A DNA stretch of 51,462 bases from Microvirga massiliensis (GTDB lineage Bacteria; Pseudomonadota; Alphaproteobacteria; Rhizobiales; Beijerinckiaceae), in NCBI RefSeq assembly GCF_001006805.1, contig NZ_LN811351.1, positions 749,385-800,846 of the forward strand. Reading direction: 5' to 3'. The notes under the pieces are model-generated. The model did no database searches, was not told the origin of the DNA, and saw only the letters and a program-made list of their open reading frames with translations. Below, piece by piece: positions 39,693 through 49,990 of the stretch; within the stretch, counting starts at the first letter, position 1, and each line of letters begins with the position of its first letter. A program made the translations under genes and the position numbers.

Positions 39693-39742
39693 GGAGCGTG
39701 TTCACACCTTCCGCATAGTTCTAGACTGGAAGGTGTTGCTCC
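39693..39742 (+). promoter_or_regulatory. Inverted repeat directly in front of ligA
   Basis: ACACCTTCC (39704-39712) and GGAAGGTGT (39728-39736) are perfect 9-base arms. An outer pair, GGAGC (39693-39697) and GCTCC (39738-39742), extends the symmetry. The loop contains TTCTAGAC. The structure ends 10 bases before the ligA ATG, so as RNA it would sit against the ribosome binding site, and as DNA it could be an operator. The function is not known. Confidence 0.45.
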
Positions 39743-39749
39743 AGAGTGA

Positions 39750-41912
<2,163 letters not shown>

Positions 41913-41945
41913 TTGATGTTGCGCGTCCGCCCTCGTCCTCTCTTC

Positions 41946-42021
41946 GTCATCGCGAGCGGAGCGAAGCGATCCAGGGGCGCCTCCGTCGACGGGTAGATTG
42001 CTTCACTTCGTTCGCAATGAC
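41946..42021. repeat. Dispersed repeat, family A, copy 2 (two half-units head to head)
   Basis: The left half begins GTCATCGCGAGCGGAGCGAA and the right half ends TTCACTTCGTTCGCAATGAC, the reverse complement of the start of copies 1 and 3. The whole is an imperfect palindrome of 76 bases with a GGGGCGCCTCC centre. It starts 33 bases after the ligA stop. Confidence 0.75.
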
Positions 42022-42133
42022 AGTGAGGTGGTGGAAAGGGCTGTGCGCACCGCCCGCGACTCACAATGAAGGCGGTGGGCCCGGCGTCCATTTCCGTTTC
42101 TCGTAGTGCTCATCCGGCCCTCCTGCTCTCTCC

Positions 42134-42201
42134 GTCATTGCGAACGAAGTGAAGCAATCTACCCATCGACAGATGGTTCGCTTCGCCTGCGGTTCGCAAG
42201 A
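42134..42201. repeat. Dispersed repeat, family A, copy 3
   Basis: Starts GTCATTGCGAACGAAGTGAA and aligns without gaps to 241-308, differing mostly by A/G and C/T changes. It lies between ligA and the speE terminator in a 397-base gap that otherwise holds no gene that I can support. Confidence 0.75.
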
Positions 42202-42257
42202 CGGAAGTGCGGTGGGACGCATTGTGCATTGTCGTCTGCACTTCCCAAGAACGAAGA

Positions 42258-42283
42258 AAGGCGCGGGGAGGGGCCCGCGCCTT
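42258..42283 (-). terminator. Intrinsic terminator of speD-speE
   Basis: On the minus strand AAGGCGCGGG (42283-42274) pairs perfectly with CCCGCGCCTT (42267-42258) around a 6-base loop and is followed by the T-rich TTCTTCGTTCTT. It begins 27 bases after the speE stop codon. Confidence 0.85.
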
Positions 42284-42309
42284 CCATGAAAGTCCGCTTC
42301 GTCCGCGGA

Positions 42310-43155
42310 TCAGGCCTCCGGCTTCGGCTCGAAGGTCGGAGGCAGGACGAAGGCTGCGCGATGGATCGCGGGGGTGTAGTAGCGCGTCTGGCTCTCGATC
42401 GCGGCGTAGCGCTCGCGCAGCACTTCCTCGGGCGGAGTCAGCGCGTCAGCCGTATCTCCTGCCGCAACGAGCGCGAGCATTCCGCCCGCATAGGTCGGCA
42501 CTGGCGCCAGGAACGGCCGCACTCCGCCGAACGACTTCCCGAGACGGCCACAGACCTGATCGAGCTCCTTGCGCTGGAAGAAGGGCGCCCCGCTCTGGAC
42601 CGCAATCATCCCGCCCGGACGTAGCCGGCGGCGGCAGTCCGCGTAGAAAGCGGCCGTGAACAGCGGCTCACCCGGTCCGATCGGATCAGTCGAGTCGATC
42701 AGGATGGCATCGAACATCTGATCGGTCTCGGCCACGTAGCGGGTACCGTCGCTGACGATTACCTCGGCACGCCTGTCGTCGAATGCTCCACCCGAGACAT
42801 CGGGCAGAAAACGGCGCGAGAGCTCGATCACGTCACGGTCGAGCTCGACCATGACGGCCTTGGTGATCGGATGCTTGAGAACCTCCTTGAGCGTGCCGCC
42901 ATCACCGCCGCCGATGATCAGCACCTCGCGAGGCTCGCCATGCGCCTGCAGGGGCACATGCGCTAGCATCTCGTGGTAGATGTGGTTGTCGCGCTCGGTC
43001 AGCTGGACGACTCCGTCGAGCACAAGGACCTTTCCGAAGGTCTTGTTTTCGAAGAGGAGGACCTCCTGGAAGGCGGTGCGGCCCTCGTGCAGGACGCGTT
43101 CGACCGCGAGCGTCTGGGAGTGGTCGGCATAGAGCCGCTCCTGAAACCAATTCAT
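42310..43155 (-). CDS. speE: Polyamine aminopropyltransferase (spermidine synthase)
   Basis: This 281-residue enzyme transfers an aminopropyl group from decarboxylated SAM to putrescine. Motifs are the N-terminal beta region LFENKTFGKVLVLDGVVQLT with the substrate lid, the cofactor loop EVLIIGGGDGGTLKEVLKH, VELDRDVIELSRRFLP, VSDGTRYV, and the catalytic Asp in DAILIDSTDPIGPGEPLF. The ATG at 43155 (MNWFQERLYADH) is chosen with GGGAGAG upstream; longer frames run into speD. It is co-transcribed with speD, 29 bases away, which makes its co-substrate. The operon ends at the terminator at 42258-42283. Confidence 0.96.
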   Translation of the reverse strand: MNWFQERLYADHSQTLAVERVLHEGRTAFQEVLLFENKTFGKVLVLDGVVQLTERDNHIYHEMLAHVPLQAHGEPREVLIIGGGDGGTLKEVLKHPITKAVMVELDRDVIELSRRFLPDVSGGAFDDRRAEVIVSDGTRYVAETDQMFDAILIDSTDPIGPGEPLFTAAFYADCRRRLRPGGMIAVQSGAPFFQRKELDQVCGRLGKSFGGVRPFLAPVPTYAGGMLALVAAGDTADALTPPEEVLRERYAAIESQTRYYTPAIHRAAFVLPPTFEPKPEA

Positions 43156-43184
43156 GGTGTGTCTCTCCCTCGGGGTCAGCGCAT

Positions 43185-43694
43185 TCACAGCAAGACTCCG
43201 CGCTTGTGCTCGGCCAGGGTGATCTGGCCTGGCTCGAAGGCCTCGCGCAGGACCTCGATCGCCTTGTGGGGCTCCGCGTCCCCGCACATGAACACATCCA
43301 CCGCCGCATAGGCCCGCTCCGGCCAGGTGTGGATCGAGATATGGCTCTCGGCCAGCACCGCCACACCCGAGATGCCGCCATTAGGGGTGAAGTGATGGAG
43401 ATCGATGTTGAGCAAGGTTGCCCCGGCGCGGACGGTGGCTTCGCGCAAGGCCTGTTCGACATGGGCCAGATCGTCGAGACGGCTGGCCTGCCAAAGGTCG
43501 ATGATCAAGTGAGTCCCGGCAAAGCGCAATCCGTCGCGCTCGACGAAGTGATCGAGACCGCTATCGTTGGCAGCTCCGGGCACGAGCGCGAGCGTCGCCG
43601 CGCGCTCGGCGGGGCGAGGACTCGACTCGAAGGCGGGCGCGGCGGGGCGACGATCCGCGGGGGCGATCACGCTAAGACGGGAGGTTTCGGCCAT
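43185..43694 (-). CDS. speD: S-adenosylmethionine decarboxylase proenzyme
   Basis: This pyruvoyl enzyme of 169 residues supplies decarboxylated SAM to SpeE. Self-cleavage before Ser117 in LAESHISIHTWPE generates the pyruvoyl group; the usual His and Cys residues are present in ISIHTWPE and VFMCGDAEPHKA. The catalytic unit begins near FAGTHLIIDLWQA (about residue 58). The first 45-50 residues, rich in alanine, proline and arginine, are an extension beyond the common 120-140-residue size of this class. GGAGAA lies before the ATG at 43694. Internal starts that would trim the extension lack a clear ribosome binding site. Confidence 0.93.
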   Translation of the reverse strand: MAETSRLSVIAPADRRPAAPAFESSPRPAERAATLALVPGAANDSGLDHFVERDGLRFAGTHLIIDLWQASRLDDLAHVEQALREATVRAGATLLNIDLHHFTPNGGISGVAVLAESHISIHTWPERAYAAVDVFMCGDAEPHKAIEVLREAFEPGQITLAEHKRGVLL

Positions 43695-43794
43695 TCATTT
43701 CTCCGTTGGCAGGGTTCTGCCGGTTACGACCAGAGGAAATCCGCAAGCCGATCTTGCGATCGGCGTAGCGGGAGAATTTGGCGAGAGCCTGCGC

Positions 43795-44250
43795 TCAGGC
43801 CGATGGGGATAGTTCGGCTTCGGCTCGGTCAGCCGTGTCCGGGGCAGGCTCGCGGACCTGCAGGACGGTCAGACGCTTCATCTCACCGAGACGCGTCTCC
43901 CAGTTGATGGACTTGCCAGATTGGAGACCGATCAGGGCGGTGCCGATCGGGGTCAGCACGGATACCTTGCCTTCGGCGATGTTCGCCTCGTTGGGGTAGA
44001 CCAAGGTCACCGTCTGGGTCCGTCCGGTCGTGTCGTCCCGGAACTCCACCTCGCTGCCCATACAGACGACGTCGACCGGATGCCGTCCTTGCGGGAGGAC
44101 TTGCGCGCGGTCGAGCTCATCCGCGAGTTCCGATGCGACCTCGGGCAGGTTGGACATGGCCGCGTTGGCCAGGACCGTGAGACGCTCGTGGTCTGTCGCC
44201 GTCAAGGTAATGCGGGGCTTTGCGCCACTGCTTGTTGTACGTTTCGTCAT
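43795..44250 (-). CDS. rnk: Rnk-like nucleoside diphosphate kinase regulator (GreA/GreB C-terminal domain)
   Basis: This protein of 151 residues has a short helical N-terminus (ITLTATDHERLTVLANAAMS). It continues into a GreA/GreB-type FKBP-like C-terminal domain with VCMGSEVEFRDD, TVTLVYPNEANIAEGKVSVL and TPIGTALIGLQSGKSINWE. The coiled-coil finger of true GreA is missing, so it fits Rnk/SutA-like factors that touch RNA polymerase without transcript cleavage. The ATG at 44250 has AGGAGA seven bases upstream; a longer frame reaching 44562 lacks coding character. It is 100 bases upstream of speD on the same strand; whether they share a transcript is uncertain. Confidence 0.85.
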   Translation of the reverse strand: MTKRTTSSGAKPRITLTATDHERLTVLANAAMSNLPEVASELADELDRAQVLPQGRHPVDVVCMGSEVEFRDDTTGRTQTVTLVYPNEANIAEGKVSVLTPIGTALIGLQSGKSINWETRLGEMKRLTVLQVREPAPDTADRAEAELSPSA

Positions 44251-45134
44251 CGTGATCTCCTGTTCTGTTACGGGCGCCGCATTGTCTTGCGCGGCATGCC
44301 CGGAATGATTGCGACCGCCCTGCGGGCACGGCTTCGACGCTGGCTCAGGAATGTCGCAGACGACTTCCGAGCGCGCACTTCGTCCAGCTCTAACGGCCGA
44401 GAGCTGCCGAGCGTCGATCACCTGCCGGGAGCAGCGGTACTTCGTCTCTTCCGGTGGGGGTAAGATACGGCCGCGAACCTGCATCTCGGGCCTCGTGGTT
44501 CGCTTGCGAACCAACCGGAGCCCGCCTGTATGGCGCGTCGAAGCAAGCGGCCTGAGGCGCACCCCTGCCTTCGGGATATGCGCTCCGTGTCGCGGAACAT
44601 GAGGTTCAGAGAAGGATCCGGCATACCGTCGTACCGGATGCCCACATCCGGCCTCACAAGATGTCCCTAAGGTTCAGAAATCTTGGAGCGCCCCGAGCCC
44701 GGGGCGCGACAGCGCGTTGAGCCCGGGGCTAACAGCCCACGATCAGATTACCCGCCCGGTATAGGCTGCGATGAAAGTGCAAAAAGCTCAACATAGTATT
44801 CCGATACATATGCACTTCGGCGCGAATGTCAAATGGCAAAGGCGCGGCTCCGGAACAGCTTCTCCTTTCCTCAGGCCGCCCTGGCCTCGACGCTCGGCAT
44901 CTTTGGAGGATGGACTGGAGAATGAGCCGGCATGGCCGGCTTAGGCAGCCGCCATGCACGAGACCTCATCGGCTGTGGTGCTCACCGCTGGCGATCTCGA
45001 TATCCGTGATATCCCGGGCGTCTCCACAAGGCGTTACGCTCCTGGAGCGTCTGAATGTGCAGCCGAGGCGCGATTGCTCTGCGCGGCCGTATTTCCCGCA
45101 AGACATTCCGCCTCGGACGAGGCATTCGCACGCC
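44251..45134. other. Gene-poor region between rnk and azlC
   Basis: In about 884 bases I find no frame with a recognisable protein, and the frames present have stop-free runs expected by chance at this GC content. Features seen are an 8-bp hairpin GCGCCCCG-AGCC-CGGGGCGC (44688-44707), a second GAGCCCGGGGC copy at 44719-44729, and an AT-richer stretch at 44745-44835 that includes GTAT-TCCG-ATAC. The azlC promoter must lie here, but I cannot point to it. Confidence 0.5.
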
Positions 45135-45845
45135 ATGGGCAATTCGAAACCATGTTACGCGCCGCTGGCCGGCGAGATCTCAGCCGGAGTTTCCGCCATC
45201 GCCCCGGCGGCGATCGCTGCGATCCCGATCGGGCTCCTGTTCGGTGCGGTTGCGGGAGCAAAAGGCCTTTCCGGCCTTGAAGTCACTTTGATGTCGGCCC
45301 TGGTCTTCGCGGGAGGATCGCAGTTCGCCGCCATCGAAACCTGGTCTCATCCTCCGCCCATCGCGGCACTCGCTTTCGCGACTTTCCTAATCAATGCACG
45401 CCACCTGCTGATGGGAGCATCTCTCGCACCGAAGCTGCGCGCCCGCGGATGGCGGCGCTGGTTTGCCGTCTTTCTCATGACGGACGAGACCTGGGCACTC
45501 GCCGAACGGCGGGCTCTCTCGCAGCCGGTGACGCTGGCCTACTGGCTTGCGATGGGGTCGTGCCTCTACGTGGTATGGGTTCTGTCGACCGTGGCCGGCG
45601 CGGCCGTGGGCTCCTTCCTGGGCGAGCCGGACCGCATCGGTGCGGATTTCGTCTTCACGGCGCTCTTCATCGGCCTGATCGCCGGGTTCGGGCGCTCCCG
45701 TACAACGATGGCTGCCGTGGTGGGGAGCGCTGCCGGCGCAGCGCTCACGCACCACATCTTCGGGCCGCCCTGGCACGTCGCCGCAGGTGCGCTTTCGGGA
45801 ATCGCAGCAGCCTTCCTCGCCGCCGGGCAGGGGGCGAGGCAGTGA
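45135..45845 (+). CDS. azlC: AzlC-family branched-chain amino acid exporter, large subunit
   Basis: This polytopic membrane protein of 236 residues has about six to seven hydrophobic segments. The family signature is visible at AGVSAIAPAAIAAIPIGLLFGAVAG, LMSALVFAGGSQFAAIE and FATFLINARHLLMGASLAP. With the small AzlD subunit it exports branched-chain or related amino acids. The ATG at 45135 is chosen because it gives the usual length; the frame continues open to 44826, but the extra 100 residues are unlike any AzlC and rich in arginine and proline. The stop overlaps the azlD start (GTGA), as typical for the pair. Confidence 0.92.
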   Translation: MGNSKPCYAPLAGEISAGVSAIAPAAIAAIPIGLLFGAVAGAKGLSGLEVTLMSALVFAGGSQFAAIETWSHPPPIAALAFATFLINARHLLMGASLAPKLRARGWRRWFAVFLMTDETWALAERRALSQPVTLAYWLAMGSCLYVVWVLSTVAGAAVGSFLGEPDRIGADFVFTALFIGLIAGFGRSRTTMAAVVGSAAGAALTHHIFGPPWHVAAGALSGIAAAFLAAGQGARQ

Positions 45846-46141
45846 CGCTCAATCCTCTGGCCCTGGCCGCGATCCTGGCAATGACCGCCGTCACCTACGT
45901 GACCCGGATCGGCGGCATTCTCCTGGCGTCACGCTTCTCGCCGCGTGGTCGTGCAAGAGCCGCTTTCGATGCGATCCCGCCGGCGGTTCTCGCTGCCGTC
46001 ATCGCGCCGACAGCCCTGACGACAGGGTGGCCGGAGACGCTCGCGGCCGCGATTGCGTTGATGGCAGCCATACGCCTCCCACTCCTCGGCACGATCGGTG
46101 TCGGCGTCGCGGCCGTCGTGCTCCTACGCGCTTACCTCTGA
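45842..46141 (+). CDS. azlD: AzlD-family branched-chain amino acid exporter, small subunit
   Basis: This small membrane protein of 99 residues has four hydrophobic segments: LALAAILAMTAVTYVTRIGG, FDAIPPAVLAAVIAPTALTT, LAAAIALMAAIRLP and GTIGVGVAAVVLL. The TYVTRIGGILLASRF block is characteristic of AzlD. It starts with GTG inside the azlC stop and partners AzlC. Its last 18 bases overlap the end of the convergent aminopeptidase gene on the other strand. Confidence 0.93.
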   Translation: MTLNPLALAAILAMTAVTYVTRIGGILLASRFSPRGRARAAFDAIPPAVLAAVIAPTALTTGWPETLAAAIALMAAIRLPLLGTIGVGVAAVVLLRAYL

Positions 46142-47968
46142 TGTGCTCCCGGACAGGGGGACGGTAGCCTTTTCGAGCCAAAGGCGGGTCGGCTCGTCGA
46201 GAAGCGTAGCGAGAGCGCTCCGGACACGCGCGTGGTACTGGTCGATCCATGCCGCTTCGTCGGGTGTCAGCATCGAGGCATCCACGAGACGCAGATCCAA
46301 CGGCGCCAGAGTCAGGGTCTCGAATCCCATCATCTCGCGCTCGGCGCCCTGGATGGAGCGGTGCTCCACCAGGACGAGGTTCTCGATCCGGATGCCGTAG
46401 GCTCCAGTCCTGTAGTAGCCCGGCTCGTTCGACAGGATCATGCCGGGCTCGAGAACGGTGTGCCCCAGTTTCGAGATGCGCTGCGGCCCCTCATGTACGG
46501 AGAGATAGCTTCCAACCCCGTGGCCGGTGCCGTGATCGAAATCGAGGCCCGCTTCCCAGAGTGAACGGCGCGCAAACGCATCGATCTGTGCGCCGGTCGT
46601 GCCTTTCGGAAAGACGGCGCGCGCGATCGCGATATGCCCTTTGAGCACGCGCGTGTTTCGCTCCCGCATCTCCTCAGTCGGAGTGCCCACGATGACCGTT
46701 CGCGTGATATCAGTCGTGCCGTCCTCGTACTGTGCGCCCGAGTCGATCAGGTAGATCTGTCCCGGCTCGATCCGCCGGTTTGTCCGCACGGTGACCCGGT
46801 AGTGCGGCAAGGCGGCATTCGGGCCCGTCGCGGAAATGCTCGGGAATGAGAGATCCTTCACGAGGCCCGTTTCGAGCCGGAACGACTCGAGCGCCTCTGC
46901 CGCGCTGATCTCATCGAGCTTCCCGCTCGGTGCTTCCCGATCGAACCACGCGAGGAACCGCGTGACTGCCGCTCCATCCCTGAGGTGAGCCGCTCGGGTA
47001 CCCGCGATCTCGGACGCGTTCTTCGCTGCCTTGAGAAGGCTGATCGGATCTGGTCCGACGTCGGCTTTCCCACCGGCGACCTCGAGACGGCGGGCGAGCG
47101 CGACCGCAGCGGTCGCTGAATCCAGCCTGACGGTCGCGCCAGTCTCGCCGAGCGCGTCGAGATCCTCCACGAATTGCGTGGGCGGGCACAGATCCGCGAC
47201 GTCGCCGAGAGCCGCTCCGGCTTCATTGGTGATCTTGGCGGGATCGAAATAGAGTTGCGGCCTCCTGTCTCGTGGGATCACGCCATATCCGAATGGGATG
47301 GGAGTATGTCCCACATCGGCCCCTCGCAGATTGAAGGACCATGCGAGGTTGTGCGGATCTGAAACCACGAGCGCGTCGACACGCGCATCCTGGAGCTTTG
47401 CGCGGATTCTCGCGAGCTTGTCGGAGGCAGCCTCTCCGGCCCGCTCCAGCGGATGCGGAACGATCGGTCCCTTTGGGGCAAGTGGGCGATCGGTCCAGAT
47501 CACGTCAATGAGATTGATGTCGACGGGCGCAAGGCGACCTCCGGCTCGCTCGACCGCCCGTTCCAGGCGCTTGGATCCGTCTGGAGTGTGGAGCCACGGA
47601 TCATAGGCGAGAACGGCATCAGCCGGCAGGTTCTCGGCAATCCAGTCCTCGGGGCTTTTGTCCGAGAGGAGGACTGGCGTGAATAGGGTCGTATCGACCT
47701 GTTCGGCTGCCTGAAGAATGTAGCGGCCGTCGACGACGAGGGCCGCCTTCTCGAGCAGAACGATCGCTGTGCCGGCAGATCCCGTGAAGCCGGTGAGCCA
47801 TGCCAGACGCTCGGCATTCGGGGGGACGTATTCGGATTGATGCTCGTCCGCCCGCGGCACGACGAAACCGGCATAGCCTCGCCGCTCCAGCTCGGCTCGC
47901 AACCGGGTGGTCCGCTCACGCCCTTGCGCCGGTGTCGTTCGATCTTCGAAAGTCTGGAAACGTGCCAT
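46124..47968 (-). CDS. Xaa-Pro aminopeptidase (M24B, three-domain type)
   Basis: This protein of 614 residues would remove N-terminal residues from peptides with proline in position two. Two creatinase-like N-terminal domains (about 15-320; first one YAGFVVPRADEHQSEYVPPN) precede a pita-bread catalytic domain. Its five metal ligands are visible: Asp in YLIDSGAQY and in GTTDITRT, His in GTGHGVGSYLSVHEGP, Glu in SNEPGYY, and Glu in IENLVLVE. The size and three-domain plan match eukaryote-like cytosolic aminopeptidase P1 and its alphaproteobacterial relatives, rather than the shorter E. coli PepP. No signal peptide is seen. It is convergent with azlD, overlapping by 18 bases. Confidence 0.93.
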   Translation of the reverse strand: MARFQTFEDRTTPAQGRERTTRLRAELERRGYAGFVVPRADEHQSEYVPPNAERLAWLTGFTGSAGTAIVLLEKAALVVDGRYILQAAEQVDTTLFTPVLLSDKSPEDWIAENLPADAVLAYDPWLHTPDGSKRLERAVERAGGRLAPVDINLIDVIWTDRPLAPKGPIVPHPLERAGEAASDKLARIRAKLQDARVDALVVSDPHNLAWSFNLRGADVGHTPIPFGYGVIPRDRRPQLYFDPAKITNEAGAALGDVADLCPPTQFVEDLDALGETGATVRLDSATAAVALARRLEVAGGKADVGPDPISLLKAAKNASEIAGTRAAHLRDGAAVTRFLAWFDREAPSGKLDEISAAEALESFRLETGLVKDLSFPSISATGPNAALPHYRVTVRTNRRIEPGQIYLIDSGAQYEDGTTDITRTVIVGTPTEEMRERNTRVLKGHIAIARAVFPKGTTGAQIDAFARRSLWEAGLDFDHGTGHGVGSYLSVHEGPQRISKLGHTVLEPGMILSNEPGYYRTGAYGIRIENLVLVEHRSIQGAEREMMGFETLTLAPLDLRLVDASMLTPDEAAWIDQYHARVRSALATLLDEPTRLWLEKATVPLSGSTSEVSA

Positions 47969-48220
47969 GCCTGCGGATCCCGGATTGTGGAGAGGACCGA
48001 CACCCGAGCGGCCTGCCCCAGTTCATCGTTTCCTAGCATCGGTGCCGCAGGAGGCGGAAGCCGACCTCAGATGTGAGCGGTACGACGAAGCCACACGGTA
48101 GTGCCTGCCGACAGCCGCCCTTCGGCTCTGTGATCCATCGCACTGTTTCAGGATACGTAGGGCCGTACAAGACAGGCGGGGCCTGGGCTCGTCACCTGAT
48201 CGACCGCATGGAGTCAGATC

Positions 48221-49654
48221 ATGGGCCACTCCGCATCATCCCGCAGCTCAACTGCTCGCGGGCTCCGGCATGCCATTGTTCTCGGAGGCAGCATCGCCGG
48301 CCTCCTCGCGGCGCGCGTGCTGTCGGACACCTTCGACCACGTCACCATTATCGAGCGAGACGCGCTGGCCCGCTCGCCCGAGTCCCGCAAGGGCGTTCCG
48401 CAAGGCAACCATCTGCACGCCCTGCTCGAACGCGGAAGAATCCTGGCCGAAGCCCTGCTGCCTGGCCTGTCCGAAGATCTCGTCGCCTTGGGCGCCGCTC
48501 GCCTGAGCGGTGGTCGGGATCTCGCTTGGCACCATTCGGGTGGCTGGCGCGTCCAGCACGACAGCGATTTGACCTTCCTGTCCATGAGCCGCCCGCTGCT
48601 CGAAAGCCAAGTGGCCGAACGCGTCCGTGCGCTGCCGAATGCGACAATCCTCGATGGATTGCGAGCCGTCGGCCTGTGCAGCGACGAGCGCGGCACGATT
48701 ACCGGCATCCGGGCCTGCCGGCCGGGCACACACGGCGAGGAAGAGGAGATCGAAGCCGATCTCGTGGTCGATGCGATGGGCCGGGGCAGCATGGTGCCGC
48801 AATGGCTGGCCGAGATCGGCTTCGAGCCGCCGCGAGCCGAACTCGTCGGAGCGAGCGTCTCCTATGCGAGCTGCACGTTTCGCCGCGCGGACCGGCGGCT
48901 CAACTGGCGGGCCTTGATCATCTCCGGAAGGCCGGTCCGACGCGGTGGCCTCATCTTCCCTATCGAAGGTGACCGGTGGCTCGTGACTCTGCCGGGTTTC
49001 TTCGACGAACCCATGCCGCAGGAGCATGCGGGCTTCCTGGCCTTTGCCGGATCGCTTGCCGTGCCCGATCTCTACGACGAGATCCGCGAATGCGAGCCCC
49101 TGTCGGAGATCAAGCGCCATCGTTTCATCGGCAGCCTGCGGCGGCGCTATGAGCGGCTCGATCGCTTCCCGGAAGGGCTGATCGCCATTGGCGATGCGGT
49201 CTGTAGCTTCAATCCGGTCTATGGCCAGGGGATGACTGTCAGCGCCATCGAGGCAGAGGCGCTCGGGCGGCTACTTGCCGATGCTCAGGCGCACGGTGGC
49301 CTCGCGTCGGATTTCAGCCGGCGCTGGTTCCGGGCGATCAGGCCGATCGTCGATGCTGCCTGGAACGGGGTGCGGCTCGAGGATCTCCGATTGCCTGAGC
49401 TCGGCAGCCAGCGGCCGCTGCATCTGCGTCCGATGCAATGGTACTTGGACCAAGTTCAACTGGCGACGCATCGCAGCGCCGCTGTGACCGACCAGTTCTA
49501 CCGGGTCATGAACTTCCTCGATTCGCCGAGCCGGCTCTTCCGGCCCCGGATCCTGGCCGAGGTGCTGTTTGCAGGATCTCGCACATCACCGCGAGGCACG
49601 AGCCTGGCGGATGCGCCGCTCGGCCCAATCTCCCAAACCGGCGGAGCAGGGTAA
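48221..49654 (+). CDS. FAD-dependent oxidoreductase of the UbiH/PHBH-like monooxygenase fold
   Basis: The 477-residue protein opens its Rossmann domain with AIVLGGSIAGLLAARVL (about 18-34), an FAD loop of the GGSIAG type. Later it has DLVVDAMGRGSMVPQWL (the middle FAD/NAD motif) and IAIGDAVCSFNPVYGQGMTV, the second FAD motif of aromatic hydroxylase-like flavoproteins. Such proteins hydroxylate or epoxidise aromatic or isoprenoid substrates, or act as halogenase-like enzymes; the substrate is not evident, and the halogenase Trp motif WxWxIP is not seen. A GGAG lies about eight bases before the ATG. It stands alone, with gaps of more than 250 bases on both sides. Confidence 0.82.
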   Translation: MGHSASSRSSTARGLRHAIVLGGSIAGLLAARVLSDTFDHVTIIERDALARSPESRKGVPQGNHLHALLERGRILAEALLPGLSEDLVALGAARLSGGRDLAWHHSGGWRVQHDSDLTFLSMSRPLLESQVAERVRALPNATILDGLRAVGLCSDERGTITGIRACRPGTHGEEEEIEADLVVDAMGRGSMVPQWLAEIGFEPPRAELVGASVSYASCTFRRADRRLNWRALIISGRPVRRGGLIFPIEGDRWLVTLPGFFDEPMPQEHAGFLAFAGSLAVPDLYDEIRECEPLSEIKRHRFIGSLRRRYERLDRFPEGLIAIGDAVCSFNPVYGQGMTVSAIEAEALGRLLADAQAHGGLASDFSRRWFRAIRPIVDAAWNGVRLEDLRLPELGSQRPLHLRPMQWYLDQVQLATHRSAAVTDQFYRVMNFLDSPSRLFRPRILAEVLFAGSRTSPRGTSLADAPLGPISQTGGAG

Positions 49655-49977
49655 CCTCAGAACCCGAGCGGGAGCCCATGGCGCAGTGCTGCCGGGGCTC
49701 TCCAGGTCGAAGGCAGTCCGCTCCTCATCGCCTGCCGTTGTGCGCGGCGCCAGCACCAGTCCCGATCGCTCAGGAATCTGTGCTGCTTCGCCCGAAAGGT
49801 CCCGCCGCAGCACCTGCGCTGGATAGGCATCGATGTGGCAGGCCTTAACGATTTATTACCGAGACCCGCATGCTGGGCATGGCTTGCATGCCATTCTGGG
49901 CCTTTTCGCAGTGCAGCAAGGTGCCTACCTCATGTCTAACGACAAAAAAGGAAACGTTGAAGGGCGATCGGAATCTT
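49655..49977. other. Leader region before the two small genes
   Basis: No gene is supported here. The part from 49845 is less GC-rich, and contains TTAACGATTTATTACC, two GCATGC hexamers 18 bases apart in a stretch rich in CATGC, GCAGTGCAGCA, and an A-run (ACAAAAAAGG). This is probably the promoter and 5' leader of the gene at 49991, but I cannot place -35 and -10 with confidence. Confidence 0.4.
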
Positions 49978-49990
49978 TCGGAGGCTTACC

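Noticed and set aside
44826..45134. A 103-residue N-terminal extension of AzlC
   Set aside because: The added sequence is basic and proline-rich with no family resemblance. The ATG at 45135 gives the usual AzlC length and first membrane segment.
45842..46141. Overlap of azlD with the aminopeptidase gene as a sign of misannotation
   Set aside because: Both C-termini are normal for their families. An 18-base tail-to-tail overlap of convergent genes is unremarkable.
49940..49990. General-stress (EcfG-type) promoter before the small gene
   Set aside because: GGAAAC and CGTT are present but run together instead of being separated by 16-17 bases.
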